The notes beneath the pieces are model-generated. The model was not told the origin of the DNA. It saw only the letters and a list, made by a program, of their open reading frames with translations, and made no database searches. A stretch of 22,493 nt of DNA from Thermoplasmatota archaeon (GTDB lineage Archaea > Thermoplasmatota > E2 > DHVEG-1), in assembly GCA_018334795.1 (NCBI GenBank), contig JAGXLH010000018.1, positions 1 through 22,493 of the forward strand, in the 5' to 3' direction. Both the position numbers and the translations under genes were made by a program. How positions within the stretch are numbered: position 1 is the stretch's first letter; each line of letters begins with the position of its first letter. Positions 1 to 7,152 of this stretch are shown here, piece by piece.

Positions 1-1
1 C

Positions 2-1147
2 TGGCTTCTTATCTTCGTAGGTCGCATAACTCCATCCACCTTACTTGTAAATATCACTACGGATCTTGGTATCTCTGATGTGCAAGCTGGATGGGCATTC
101 ACTGGAATGTGGACTATGTATGGAATTATGCAATTTCCAGGGGGAGTATTGTCTGATGTTTACGGTAGGAAAATTATCATAACCCTTTCAGCATTGTTCT
201 TTAGCATCGCAACATTTCTAACCGGTTTTAACATTAATGCAATTTCGTTAGTAATCACCTTTTCATTAATCGGCATGTCTGCAGGAATCCTTCCAGCTCC
301 AAGTTTTACAATGATAGCAGAACTTTTTGGACCACGAAAAGGAAAAGCCCTTGGCATTCATTCTTCAATTGGCAGTTTCTCAGGTTTTGCTCCATTAATC
401 GTTCCATTTATTGCACTCATTTTAGGATGGAGAAACGTGTTTTTGCTATGGGGAGTACTTGGTGTCTTTCTTGCATTCTTTCTTTATAAATACATCACGG
501 AAACATTACTTGAACCCATGCATCAAAACTGGAAAGATCGGTTTATCACTGGTTTAAAAGGCCTAAAACAAAAAGAAATATTGTTTATGTTCATCGTAAA
601 TCTTGTCATTTCTTTTGCATGGATGGGAATGCTAAATTGGTATCCAACCTATCTTCAACAACAAAAAGGATTTAGTCCTGAAATAGCAGGGCTGTTATTT
701 GCTATCATGATGTCAGGAGGATTATTATTTAAACCAGTTATCGGACATTTATCAGATCGAATTAATCGATTGTTCATTATGATGCTTTTAACGTTTCTTG
801 CGGGTGTATCTCTTTATTTTCTTACCATTGAAACATCAGTAATAGGATTAATCATTGTTTCCTTTTTACTTTCTCAAACGGGCGCATTTTATCCGATTCG
901 TACTTCCTATGTCATGGATTTTTGGGATAAGGAAACTGCAGGTGCAAAACTAGGTGTGTTCAGATCATTAATTGTTTTATTAGGAAGTCCAGTAACTGGT
1001 GGAGCAATAGCTCAAGGAAAGGAATTGTATGGATTTAATACTATCATTCTTGTGGTTTCTGCAGGTTTATTCATCACTGCAGGAGTACTACTCATTTATT
1101 TAATTCGAAGTGATCATCATCCCGTGTATCGAAATCCATCATCTTGA
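2..1147 (+). CDS. MFS transporter (5' end outside window)
   Basis: This is a major facilitator superfamily transporter, an inner-membrane secondary carrier whose substrate cannot be told from sequence. The reading frame is open from base 2, so the true start lies upstream; the first in-frame candidate start, a GTG at base 80, falls inside the first membrane segments and is not credible. The MFS motif A signature appears as GGVLSDVYGRK between the first two visible helices. Many hydrophobic segments follow, with a second motif-A-like loop (GHLSDRINR) near the middle, as expected for the second six-helix half. About 381 residues are visible, close to the usual 400, so only a short N-terminal piece is missing. 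It stops at TGA 1145-1147, followed by a 250-base gap before the next gene. Confidence 0.88.
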   Translation, partial: WLLIFVGRITPSTLLVNITTDLGISDVQAGWAFTGMWTMYGIMQFPGGVLSDVYGRKIIITLSALFFSIATFLTGFNINAISLVITFSLIGMSAGILPAPSFTMIAELFGPRKGKALGIHSSIGSFSGFAPLIVPFIALILGWRNVFLLWGVLGVFLAFFLYKYITETLLEPMHQNWKDRFITGLKGLKQKEILFMFIVNLVISFAWMGMLNWYPTYLQQQKGFSPEIAGLLFAIMMSGGLLFKPVIGHLSDRINRLFIMMLLTFLAGVSLYFLTIETSVIGLIIVSFLLSQTGAFYPIRTSYVMDFWDKETAGAKLGVFRSLIVLLGSPVTGGAIAQGKELYGFNTIILVVSAGLFITAGVLLIYLIRSDHHPVYRNPSS

Positions 1148-1265
1148 ATACATAAACATAGTTAGTGACCTTCCCTTGTAAAAAAAATGCCAGACCTTCT
1201 GATTTATACCCTTAAATGAATATCATACAATTACTCATGTTAAGATATGTTGGATATTTTTTCAT

Positions 1266-1343
1266 TTCCAAAATCATTACATAATGATTCAAAGTTAAAT
1301 GAGAACTATCATCAATGTTCATTATTTTTTCTTGATTTTGGAA
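1266..1343. repeat. 11-bp inverted repeat with internal palindrome in intergenic gap
   Basis: TTCCAAAATCA at 1266-1276 is perfectly inverted at 1333-1343 as TGATTTTGGAA, 56 bases apart. Just inside the left arm, AATCATTA and TAATGATT (1272-1289) form an 8-bp palindrome around CA. The rest of the 1148-1397 gap holds no convincing gene. The repeat could be a regulatory or terminator structure, or a remnant of a small mobile element; nothing distinguishes these. Confidence 0.4.
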
Positions 1344-1365
1344 TGCTTTTTAAAAATTAAATCGT

Positions 1366-1375
1366 AATATTTAAA
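1366..1375 (+). promoter_or_regulatory. TATA-like box for the SDR gene, leaderless spacing
   Basis: AATATTTAAA is centred about 27 bases before the ATG at 1398. Archaeal transcription starts about 25-27 bases after the TATA centre, so the mRNA should begin at or next to the start codon. There is no Shine-Dalgarno motif, which fits a leaderless message. Confidence 0.55.
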
Positions 1376-1397
1376 CACCATCATCTGTTTTTTTTTG

Positions 1398-2138
1398 ATG
1401 ATGTTACAAGGAAAAACAGCATTAATTACAGGCTCATCCCGAGGCATAGGAAAATCCATTGCCCAGCAGTTCGCTGAACACGATTGTTACGTTGGTATTA
1501 ACTATGTTTCCCAAGACAAAGCAGCGGAACAAACACTTAATTCTTTGAAAAATAAAAATCAATCAGGCATGCTTCTAAAAGGAGATATTAGCATCAAGGA
1601 GGATGTATCCAAGATAGTTTCTAATCTGACAAATAAAAGAAAAAGCATTGATATTTTGGTTCATAATGCCGGTATTTATCATCGCCATGATTTTAAAGAT
1701 ATTACTCAAAGAGAATGGAATCAAATCATGAATGTAAACTTAAATGCTGCCTATACAATCACAAAAGAAGTACTTCCATTCATGCCAAATGGTGGCCGGA
1801 TTATATTTATTTCATCTCAACTAGCATTCAAAGGAACAAGTCACGGAGCTGATTATGCAACTTCAAAAGCAGGTCTACTTGGGTTAATGAGAAGTTTATC
1901 TCTAGAACTTGCTCAACAAAATATTTTAGTCAATGCTATTGCTCCTGGAACCATCGACACAGATATTATCGCTAATTATACTCAAGAACAACGACAATCT
2001 CGAATCAATGAAATCCCGTTACATCGAATAGGAAAACCAAAAGATATTGCTACTGTTTCCGTATTCTTAGCTTCAAATTTAGCAAGTTATATTACTGGTG
2101 AAACAATTAATGTAAATGGAGGACTTTACATCCATTAG
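1398..2138 (+). CDS. Short-chain dehydrogenase/reductase (FabG-like)
   Basis: This is a classical SDR oxidoreductase, cytosolic and NAD(P)-dependent, most similar in layout to 3-oxoacyl-ACP reductases. The dinucleotide-binding motif TGSSRGIG is near residue 12, NAG near residue 90, the catalytic serine in ISSQ near 140, and the YATSK catalytic Tyr-Lys pair about 15 residues later. The C-terminal ASYITGETINVNGG stretch is typical of FabG-type enzymes. Length, about 246 residues, is normal. An in-frame TTG at 1395 and a second ATG at 1401 are alternatives; the ATG at 1398 fits the TATA spacing. The substrate is not determined, because FabG-like SDRs act on many ketones and alcohols. The next small gene begins 12 bases after the stop. 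Confidence 0.9.
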   Translation: MMLQGKTALITGSSRGIGKSIAQQFAEHDCYVGINYVSQDKAAEQTLNSLKNKNQSGMLLKGDISIKEDVSKIVSNLTNKRKSIDILVHNAGIYHRHDFKDITQREWNQIMNVNLNAAYTITKEVLPFMPNGGRIIFISSQLAFKGTSHGADYATSKAGLLGLMRSLSLELAQQNILVNAIAPGTIDTDIIANYTQEQRQSRINEIPLHRIGKPKDIATVSVFLASNLASYITGETINVNGGLYIH

Positions 2139-2150
2139 GAAGGTGTAACC

Positions 2151-2366
2151 ATCCCAAAAAGGAAAAATAAACAATCTTCAAAGGAAAAAAAACGAAAACC
2201 GAAAAAACTAACATCTCAGATACAATGGAAATGTAAGGATTGTCAAAACACATTTTTTGACCCCATTATCCATAAGAAGATATCTAAAGACAAACGATGC
2301 CCATTTTGTGGCAGTGAACGAATCAATAAAAAAACAGAAGAATCAGCAATCAACATTTTCAAATAA
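2151..2366 (+). CDS. Small basic zinc-ribbon protein with apparent ATC start
   Basis: An open frame immediately after the SDR stop encodes about 71 residues: a lysine/arginine-rich N-terminus (PKRKNK after the start), then WKCKDC at residues 26-31 and RCPFCGS at 49-55. The two CxxC pairs, 18 residues apart, form a plausible four-cysteine zinc ribbon, as in small archaeal nucleic-acid-binding proteins. The frame has no ATG, GTG or TTG. The best start is ATC at 2151, preceded by GGAAGGTG at 2138-2145, a good Shine-Dalgarno match with suitable spacing. This is either a rare non-canonical start or a point change from ATG. The frame is also in phase with the SDR gene across its TAG stop, so stop-codon readthrough is a less likely alternative. 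Function is inferred only from the cysteines. Confidence 0.62.
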   Translation: MPKRKNKQSSKEKKRKPKKLTSQIQWKCKDCQNTFFDPIIHKKISKDKRCPFCGSERINKKTEESAINIFK

Positions 2367-2504
2367 TCTTTTTCCCGTTCATCTGGTTCTAATCAATCTA
2401 AACTTAAAAAAAGAACCTAAAAAAAATCATACTTTATGTATCCATAGGATAGATCAGACCATCTTTATTAGCAGATTAACCTCTTTTGAAAAAATACTAA
2501 AAGA

Positions 2505-2512
2505 TTTTTATA
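2505..2512 (+). promoter_or_regulatory. TATA-like box for the E2-type acyltransferase gene
   Basis: TTTTTATA lies about 33 bases before the ATG at 2541, predicting a short 5' leader. Bases 2367-2504 between the zinc-ribbon gene and this box show no convincing gene. Confidence 0.4.
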
Positions 2513-2540
2513 ACCTGTCCATTACTAAAGTGGTAGTTTT

Positions 2541-3347
2541 ATGGCTAAGAAAATGAAGATTAATGCTTGGAGAAAAACAGCGATTAATATTTATAGTCCC
2601 CCTCGTGATGGAAAGGTGTATGGCACCTATGAAATAGATGCATCACCTCTTTTAAATTTCATTTCTGAAAAAAAGAAGAAAGGCGTACGAATAACAGTGA
2701 CGAATATGGTTACTGCTGCACTTGCTAGAACGCTTTATTTTGATGTTCCAGAGATGAATTGTTTTGTTCGCCGAGGAAAACTGATGCAACGTGATGATGC
2801 CCATGTATTTCTGGCTGTTGCTCAATCTGGAAAAAGTGTTCAAAGCATGATTATTCCAAAAGCCCAAGAGAAAACGGTTACTGAAATTGCGCAGTATCAA
2901 AAGGAGAGACTTGAAAGAATTTATTCTGGAAAGAAAAAATCGTTTAATATTCAAAAATCAATCGCAAAAGTTCCTTGGCCGTTTAGAGGAGCTGTTGTAA
3001 AATTCATTAAATGGTGGCTTTTTGATAATGGATTCCCATTACCTTTCGTAAAGTTGAAACCTGATCCGTTTGGAAGTATTGCTATTTCAAATATTGGAGT
3101 TTTTGGATTATCATCTGGGTATCTTGCATTACTTCCAATTTCCAATCTTCCAGCTATCATAGCCATGGGTAAAATTAAGGAAAAACCTGTAGTAGTAGAT
3201 GGTGAGATTGTTATCCGTCCAATGCTTCCTATTAGTGGAACGTTTGATCATCGAATTGTTGAAGGAGATAAAATAGGATTACTAAAAGACGGTGCAGAAA
3301 AACGATTGCTTCATCCAGAATCATTAGATAAGCCTGAAAAAAAGTGA
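2541..3347 (+). CDS. E2-type (CAT-fold) acyltransferase without lipoyl domain
   Basis: This 268-residue protein matches the catalytic domain of 2-oxoacid dehydrogenase E2 components, which share the chloramphenicol acetyltransferase fold. The decisive motif is near the C-terminus: SGTFDHRIVEGDKIG, with the catalytic histidine at about residue 237 in the DHRxxxG pattern. The middle stretch KPDPFGSIAISNIGVFG fits the core strand region of the fold. There is no N-terminal lipoyl domain and no peripheral-subunit-binding domain, and no E1 or E3 gene nearby, so it is probably a free-standing acyltransferase, not part of a pyruvate dehydrogenase complex. The acyl donor and acceptor are unknown. It lies between an SDR and a PaaK-like enzyme on the same strand, each with its own apparent promoter. 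Confidence 0.75.
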   Translation: MAKKMKINAWRKTAINIYSPPRDGKVYGTYEIDASPLLNFISEKKKKGVRITVTNMVTAALARTLYFDVPEMNCFVRRGKLMQRDDAHVFLAVAQSGKSVQSMIIPKAQEKTVTEIAQYQKERLERIYSGKKKSFNIQKSIAKVPWPFRGAVVKFIKWWLFDNGFPLPFVKLKPDPFGSIAISNIGVFGLSSGYLALLPISNLPAIIAMGKIKEKPVVVDGEIVIRPMLPISGTFDHRIVEGDKIGLLKDGAEKRLLHPESLDKPEKK

Positions 3348-3367
3348 CTAATTCAATTTGATAATAA

Positions 3368-3378
3368 TTTATATAAAA
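3368..3378 (+). promoter_or_regulatory. TATA box for the PaaK-like gene
   Basis: TTTATATAAAA is an excellent archaeal TATA box, centred about 36 bases before the ATG at 3409, predicting a leader of about 10 bases. Confidence 0.55.
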
Positions 3379-3408
3379 CCATTAGTGAATTGTTCTTATT
3401 GAATTCCT

Positions 3409-4749
3409 ATGGGTTTTTTTGTTTCAATGATTCGGTCTTATAATCATCAACGTGCTATGGTATCATTTTTAAAAAAATCTGAAAGGTGGTCTAAAGACCG
3501 ATGGGAAGAATATCAATTTGAATTGTTAAAAAAAATAGTATCTCATTGCTATAAGCAAGTGCCATATTACAAAAGATTATTCGCCAAATATGATATAAAA
3601 ATTGATAATATGAATTCACTTATTGATTTTAATAAAATCCCATTTCTCACAAGACAAATAGTTGAAAAGAATAGGAATGAGTTAAAAGCAATAAATTTTC
3701 CAGAAAAAACATTTGAAAAAAAGAAAACTAGTGGCACAACAAATGAACCACTAACATTTTATGTTAACAAAGAAAAATGGTTATCTCAGCATTTTGCATA
3801 TAATAGGATATTTATGAAACGTGCCGGATATAAAAGAGGGAAAAGAACAGTTTCTATTTTAGGAATACGTGAAGAACAAAAACATCATCGCTTATTAAAC
3901 ACATTAGAACTCTCTTCGTTATATTTAGATCAATCCTGTGAATTCTATCTAAAAAAAATAGAAAAGTTTCATCCTCATTACATTGTATCCTATCCCTCAG
4001 CCATCTATTTTTTAGCAAAATTCTTGTTAGAAACTCAGATTTCTTTAACGTTTGATATTAACGCTATTTTTTGTCACGGTGAACCCATTTATGAATGGCA
4101 ACGAGAAACAATAGAAAAAGGATTTCACTGTAAATTATTCGATATTTATGGTAATGGAGAGAAAAATGTACTGAGTGCAACTTGTGAAAAAAGTTATCTT
4201 CATCATGTGTTTCCCAATTATTGTTTTCTTGAATTAATCGATATAAATGAAGAACCCGTAACAACTGAAGGATCATTTGGAGAAATAGTATCTACGGGTC
4301 TTCAATCCTATATTTTCCCTTTTATAAGATATAAAACTGGAGATATCGGCATCTACACTAATCAAACGTGTTCATGTGGACGAAAGTATCCCATAGTAAA
4401 GCGAATAGAAGGACGAATTACTGATGGAGTTTTAACCAAAAGTGAGACGCTGATAACTGCTTCGGACATTAATAAGGTGATAGATACCCATTCAAAAGGA
4501 GTACTTAAATGGCAGTTTATTCAAGAGAAAAAGGGAGAATTACAGTTATTTCTTGTGTTATATTCAAATAATTTTTCTGTTAATACGATTAAAAAGAATA
4601 TTAAAAATGCGTTTAAGCACACGTTTTCAAATCAGTTTGACATTAGTATTCAAATCGTTAAATCTCTGAAAAACAAAAGTTCTCGAAAGCATCATTTTCT
4701 TATTCAAAAATTACCTGTCAATATCTTAAACACTAAACATTTTCCATAA
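3409..4749 (+). CDS. PaaK-like adenylate-forming enzyme (phenylacetate-CoA ligase / CapK family)
   Basis: A 446-residue member of the ANL superfamily, which activates a carboxylate with ATP as acyl-adenylate, usually passing it to CoA. The phosphate-binding loop reads KKTSGTTNEP (residues 105-114), the adenine region is YGNGE (247-251, in place of the usual YGxTE), and RYKTGD (307-312) contains the ribose-binding aspartate. CSCGR (321-325) and the following EGRITDG match the hinge of PaaK and CapK proteins. Length is normal. The final region is lysine-rich and the usual C-terminal lysine is not certain. PaaK-like proteins are also found in surface-polymer loci (CapK), so the substrate need not be phenylacetate. 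It converges with the eIF2B-like gene, with only 7 bases between the stops. Confidence 0.83.
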   Translation: MGFFVSMIRSYNHQRAMVSFLKKSERWSKDRWEEYQFELLKKIVSHCYKQVPYYKRLFAKYDIKIDNMNSLIDFNKIPFLTRQIVEKNRNELKAINFPEKTFEKKKTSGTTNEPLTFYVNKEKWLSQHFAYNRIFMKRAGYKRGKRTVSILGIREEQKHHRLLNTLELSSLYLDQSCEFYLKKIEKFHPHYIVSYPSAIYFLAKFLLETQISLTFDINAIFCHGEPIYEWQRETIEKGFHCKLFDIYGNGEKNVLSATCEKSYLHHVFPNYCFLELIDINEEPVTTEGSFGEIVSTGLQSYIFPFIRYKTGDIGIYTNQTCSCGRKYPIVKRIEGRITDGVLTKSETLITASDINKVIDTHSKGVLKWQFIQEKKGELQLFLVLYSNNFSVNTIKKNIKNAFKHTFSNQFDISIQIVKSLKNKSSRKHHFLIQKLPVNILNTKHFP

Positions 4750-4756
4750 AGTATAA

Positions 4757-5698
4757 CTATTTATTTTTTAAAGATGAATGAATATCTTGATTTTGTATTT
4801 TTTTCATAAGTTCTTTTGTCTGGAAAAATCCTTTGTCGGTAATGAAACCAGTGAAATAGTTAAGGGGTGTGGAATCAAAATAAAAATTGATTACCGTAAT
4901 GTTTTCTTGTTCTTTTTCAAGAATATCGGTTGCAGGTTTTTTTGGTTCATTTCCAAGATTAAAATTAGGCGGAATTAGTTTATAGGAATGAAAAAGACAA
5001 TACACAGGAATCTTTTGCTGAGTTGCTAATTTGACTAGTGGATAAGAACCTATTTTGTTAATCACACCTTTTTCTGTTATAGCATCTGCTCCGATAATAA
5101 GAGCATTTACTTTTTTTATTATTGAGAACAGCGTTGCATCAGTCATAACTGATACATCAATATTGTTTTCTGCTAGTGACTTGGCAAGAAGAATTCCTTC
5201 ATTTTTTGGTCGGGATTCAGGACAATACACTAAAAGGGAATTATTTTTTTTATGTAGTAATTCTAAAGTATGTTGAATTGTTCCACTTGAAGAAAAAGTA
5301 GCGATTGGTGAAATTGATTTAAGAAGATCTGCGGCATTCTGACAAATACGTTTTTCACCCGTTTCTATTGATTGATTGAACAATTCTAAAAAATTGAGAA
5401 TTGTTTGTTTTTTTTCTTCATCACTGAAATCTTTTTCTTTTATTTTATCAAGAAACAATAATAATCGATTTGAAAAATTAATGAGTAATGCCATTGTTGG
5501 TTGCGCTTGAACGATCAATTGAACTATTTTTGTAAGTGTTTTCATTTCAATTTTTGAGGGTTTTATTTCATCAAGATATAATCTAACAATGTTAATCGCT
5601 TTTCTGGTTAGAAACGATGATCCATGAATACTATCTTTAGATAATTCATTAATCTTATCTTTTATGTTATAAGCAATAGTTGATTGATTTTTTTTCAT
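4757..5698 (-). CDS. eIF2B alpha/beta/delta-family protein (ribose-1,5-bisphosphate isomerase-like fold)
   Basis: This 313-residue protein belongs to the eIF2B-alpha / MtnA / ribose-1,5-bisphosphate isomerase family. An alpha-helical N-terminal half is followed by a Rossmann-like domain with ESRPKNEG (161-168), IIGADAITEKGVINKIGSYPLV (201-222; key residue D205) and FDSTPLNYFTGFITDKG near 274-290, all family hallmarks. In the isomerases a catalytic cysteine sits in a TxCNxG-type turn; here the corresponding turn reads TFSSSGT (134-140), with serine in place of cysteine. That favours a regulatory eIF2B-like role or altered chemistry over AMP-pathway isomerase activity. No RuBisCO or AMP phosphorylase is in the window. 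The mRNA start has GAGGTGA about 13 bases before the ATG. Confidence 0.8.
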   Translation of the reverse strand: MKKNQSTIAYNIKDKINELSKDSIHGSSFLTRKAINIVRLYLDEIKPSKIEMKTLTKIVQLIVQAQPTMALLINFSNRLLLFLDKIKEKDFSDEEKKQTILNFLELFNQSIETGEKRICQNAADLLKSISPIATFSSSGTIQHTLELLHKKNNSLLVYCPESRPKNEGILLAKSLAENNIDVSVMTDATLFSIIKKVNALIIGADAITEKGVINKIGSYPLVKLATQQKIPVYCLFHSYKLIPPNFNLGNEPKKPATDILEKEQENITVINFYFDSTPLNYFTGFITDKGFFQTKELMKKIQNQDIHSSLKNK

Positions 5699-5833
5699 AA
5701 TGCTAATGGTTCACCTCTCTTACAGTTAATTAAATTTTTTTTTAATGATACTTTTCCTCGATTATAACAAATATGATGGTAAGGTATTTGAATACATACA
5801 TTATATCATTTATGGGTCGTTGAGGTAATTATT

Positions 5834-6064
5834 ATGGATAGTCACATGGTTGAAGTAAGTAGAGTTATCAAGGAAGGAATTGAGGGAAAAGAAAAAACCG
5901 AGATATGGGCTAAGATTACTGATCAAAACACCAAAAAAACAATGGATACCTTAATTTGGTGGGAGGATGATGATGGAATTTTTCATGATGAAACACCCAA
6001 TTTACCATCCGATCTCCGAGATAAAGTCGATAATGCTTGGATTGAAAAGCGGAGACACTGGTAA
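5834..6064 (+). CDS. Small acidic protein of unknown function
   Basis: A 76-residue protein that I do not recognise. It starts at an ATG with a good Shine-Dalgarno motif (GAGGTAAT, four bases before the start) and a TATA-like ATTATAT around 5798-5804. The sequence is amphipathic, with an N-terminal strand/helix pattern, a WWEDDDG acidic turn in the middle and an NAWIEKRRHW end. It has no membrane segment and no cysteine. The tryptophan-rich core (four Trp in 76) suggests a folded globular domain. Codon use looks like the neighbours. It lies between two minus-strand genes and has its own expression signals. Confidence 0.65.
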   Translation: MDSHMVEVSRVIKEGIEGKEKTEIWAKITDQNTKKTMDTLIWWEDDDGIFHDETPNLPSDLRDKVDNAWIEKRRHW

Positions 6065-6075
6065 TAATAATTTTT

Positions 6076-6133
6076 TTATTTAATTTCTCTACCCGGAGCA
6101 CCAACATACGATCTATTTTTTAAGAATTTGATC
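6076..6133 (-). pseudogene. Frameshifted C-terminal tail of the hexapeptide acyltransferase
   Basis: After the core frame stops at TAA, a different minus-strand frame immediately continues with about 19 residues ending NRSYVGAPGREIK before a TAA at 6076-6078. A 'YVGxPxREIK' end is exactly what hexapeptide acyltransferases carry after their last coil (compare 'vyvGvPAreik'). Removing one G from the GTGGTTA junction (about 6137-6142) joins the frames. This is a real frame disruption or a base-calling error. Confidence 0.6.
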
Positions 6134-6583
6134 TTAAGTAACCACACTTCTGATGCCAATAGTAACATTATCTTCAATAATTGATCCAGCCATAATGTAC
6201 GTTTCTGCTCCAATTACACAGTAATCTCCAATTTTAACCTTTTTGATTTTCATCCGATAATTAATCATGTGTCCAGTAATTTTTACGTATCCACCAAAAA
6301 GAGTGTTATTTCCAATTTTAATAACATACGGATCATTAAAAAGTTCAGTTCCAGGTAGAATACTAGTATTATCAATCTTCAATCCCGCAAGTTTATGGTG
6401 TAACCTTTGCAAGGGAAATAATTTGAATTGTTCAATGAGTTTTAAAAGAGGTCGATACAACACATTGTGCAATCCTAGTTTAAAAAACGTTTTATATTTA
6501 ATGGAAACATCAAACATTCCTTCTTCACATCGAATACAAAAAATTTTAAGAAATAAACCAGGAACCAAAGTTTCAAAGATCAT
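6134..6583 (-). CDS. Left-handed beta-helix (hexapeptide) acyltransferase, core frame of a disrupted gene
   Basis: The 149-residue frame has a hydrophobic N-terminus (MIFETLVPGLFLKIF, probably a membrane helix), a linker, then hexapeptide-repeat coils from about residue 70: DPYVIKIGNN, KIGDYCVIGAETYIMAGSIIEDNVTIGIRSVV. These have the [LIV]-G-x-x-x-x periodicity of trimeric acyltransferases, which transfer acetyl or acyl groups to sugars, lipids or amino acids. The histidine in KITGHMINY is a candidate catalytic residue. The coding stops abruptly after SVVT, where relatives continue to a VGxPxREIK end; that end exists in another frame just downstream. A membrane segment in a third frame lies just upstream. 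The overall plan, membrane helices followed by a beta-helix, resembles Pls/PosA-type terminal domains. Confidence 0.6.
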   Translation of the reverse strand: MIFETLVPGLFLKIFCIRCEEGMFDVSIKYKTFFKLGLHNVLYRPLLKLIEQFKLFPLQRLHHKLAGLKIDNTSILPGTELFNDPYVIKIGNNTLFGGYVKITGHMINYRMKIKKVKIGDYCVIGAETYIMAGSIIEDNVTIGIRSVVT

Positions 6584-6603
6584 AAATAAAAAGAATTCAG
6601 CAT

Positions 6604-6723
6604 CTAAAAAAAAGGAAAAAGGTAAAAGAAACTGAATAATGATGGGAGTAATCCTAGACCGTACGCAGTAATCGTTAAAAACACTAAAATAACTGCTCGT
6701 CCGATTGAAGTTAATGAAAAATG
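6604..6723 (-). pseudogene. Frameshifted N-terminal membrane segment of the acyltransferase
   Basis: This minus-strand open stretch of 39 codons encodes SLTSIGRAVILVFLTITAYG and on to LFPFF, a clear membrane helix or helical pair, ending at TAG 6604-6606 right after a run of eight T (coding sense). Adding one T to that run makes the frame flow into the acyltransferase core frame (LDAEFFLFMIFETL). It has no ATG/GTG/TTG start at its head and is in phase with the preceding small gene across that gene's TAA. Likely the N-terminus of a decayed or misread gene. Confidence 0.45.
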
Positions 6724-6981
6724 TTATTCAATCATATCTCGTATTTGTTTAGAAAGCCTAAGTTTTTTATTTTTCTTGGATTTTCTAGTAACTAATATTT
6801 TATGATTTAGCATATTTGAAATTATTCGGTATTTGGTCATATGACTTAAATCACAATCTAATCCAAGTTCATCACAAAGGGTATCGACTTCTCTAAGTGC
6901 CCCATCAATACTTGTCGCAATATGATCTTTATGAATGACAAAAACGATGGTAACAAGACTTGCATAAGTTGTTGATTTCAT
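6724..6981 (-). CDS. Small winged-helix-like protein (possible Cdc6 C-terminal-type domain)
   Basis: An 85-residue protein. The part from residue 28 (ALREVDTLCDELGLDCDLSH) through RIISNMLNHKILVTRKSKKNKKLRLS looks like a winged helix: helix, helix, recognition helix, then a lysine-rich hairpin wing. The pattern is reminiscent of the C-terminal domain of archaeal Orc1/Cdc6, where a similar 'L...LG...' and 'L...GiI....s....k...L' arrangement binds origins. No ATPase domain is present. This is a resemblance by eye, not an established homology; a small DNA-binding regulator is the broader possibility. It starts at ATG 6979-6981. Confidence 0.5.
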   Translation of the reverse strand: MKSTTYASLVTIVFVIHKDHIATSIDGALREVDTLCDELGLDCDLSHMTKYRIISNMLNHKILVTRKSKKNKKLRLSKQIRDMIE

Positions 6982-7107
6982 TATTGTTTCCCCACGATAT
7001 TATGTATATCAAAAATGTGATTATGTATGAATAAGTACATTTAAAAAATTTTCGATGATTAAAATTAAAAATGATAAGGAAAATAGCATTAAAACGTCTA
7101 ATATGTT

Positions 7108-7132
7108 AAAAAAAAAAGAAGAGAAAAAAAAA
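7108..7132 (-). terminator. Double poly-T terminator after Alba
   Basis: On the coding strand of Alba, 20 bases after its stop, runs of nine and ten T occur separated by CTCTTC. Archaeal RNA polymerase terminates at such U-tracts without a strong hairpin. Confidence 0.55.
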
Positions 7133-7152
7133 TTATTTTTTAATATGATTTA

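Noticed and set aside
1397..1403. CATCATC/GATGATG hairpin hiding the SDR start codon
   Set aside because: The left arm lies upstream of the predicted transcription start, so it would not be in the mRNA.
2257..2556. 99-codon plus-strand frame overlapping the zinc-ribbon gene and the E2-type gene
   Set aside because: Its translation has no domain-like pattern, it begins at a non-ATG codon inside the zinc-ribbon gene, and the overlapping frame has a clear cysteine motif.
6267..6635. 122-codon plus-strand frame opposite the acyltransferase
   Set aside because: It is the antisense shadow of a hexapeptide-repeat protein and has no protein-like features of its own.
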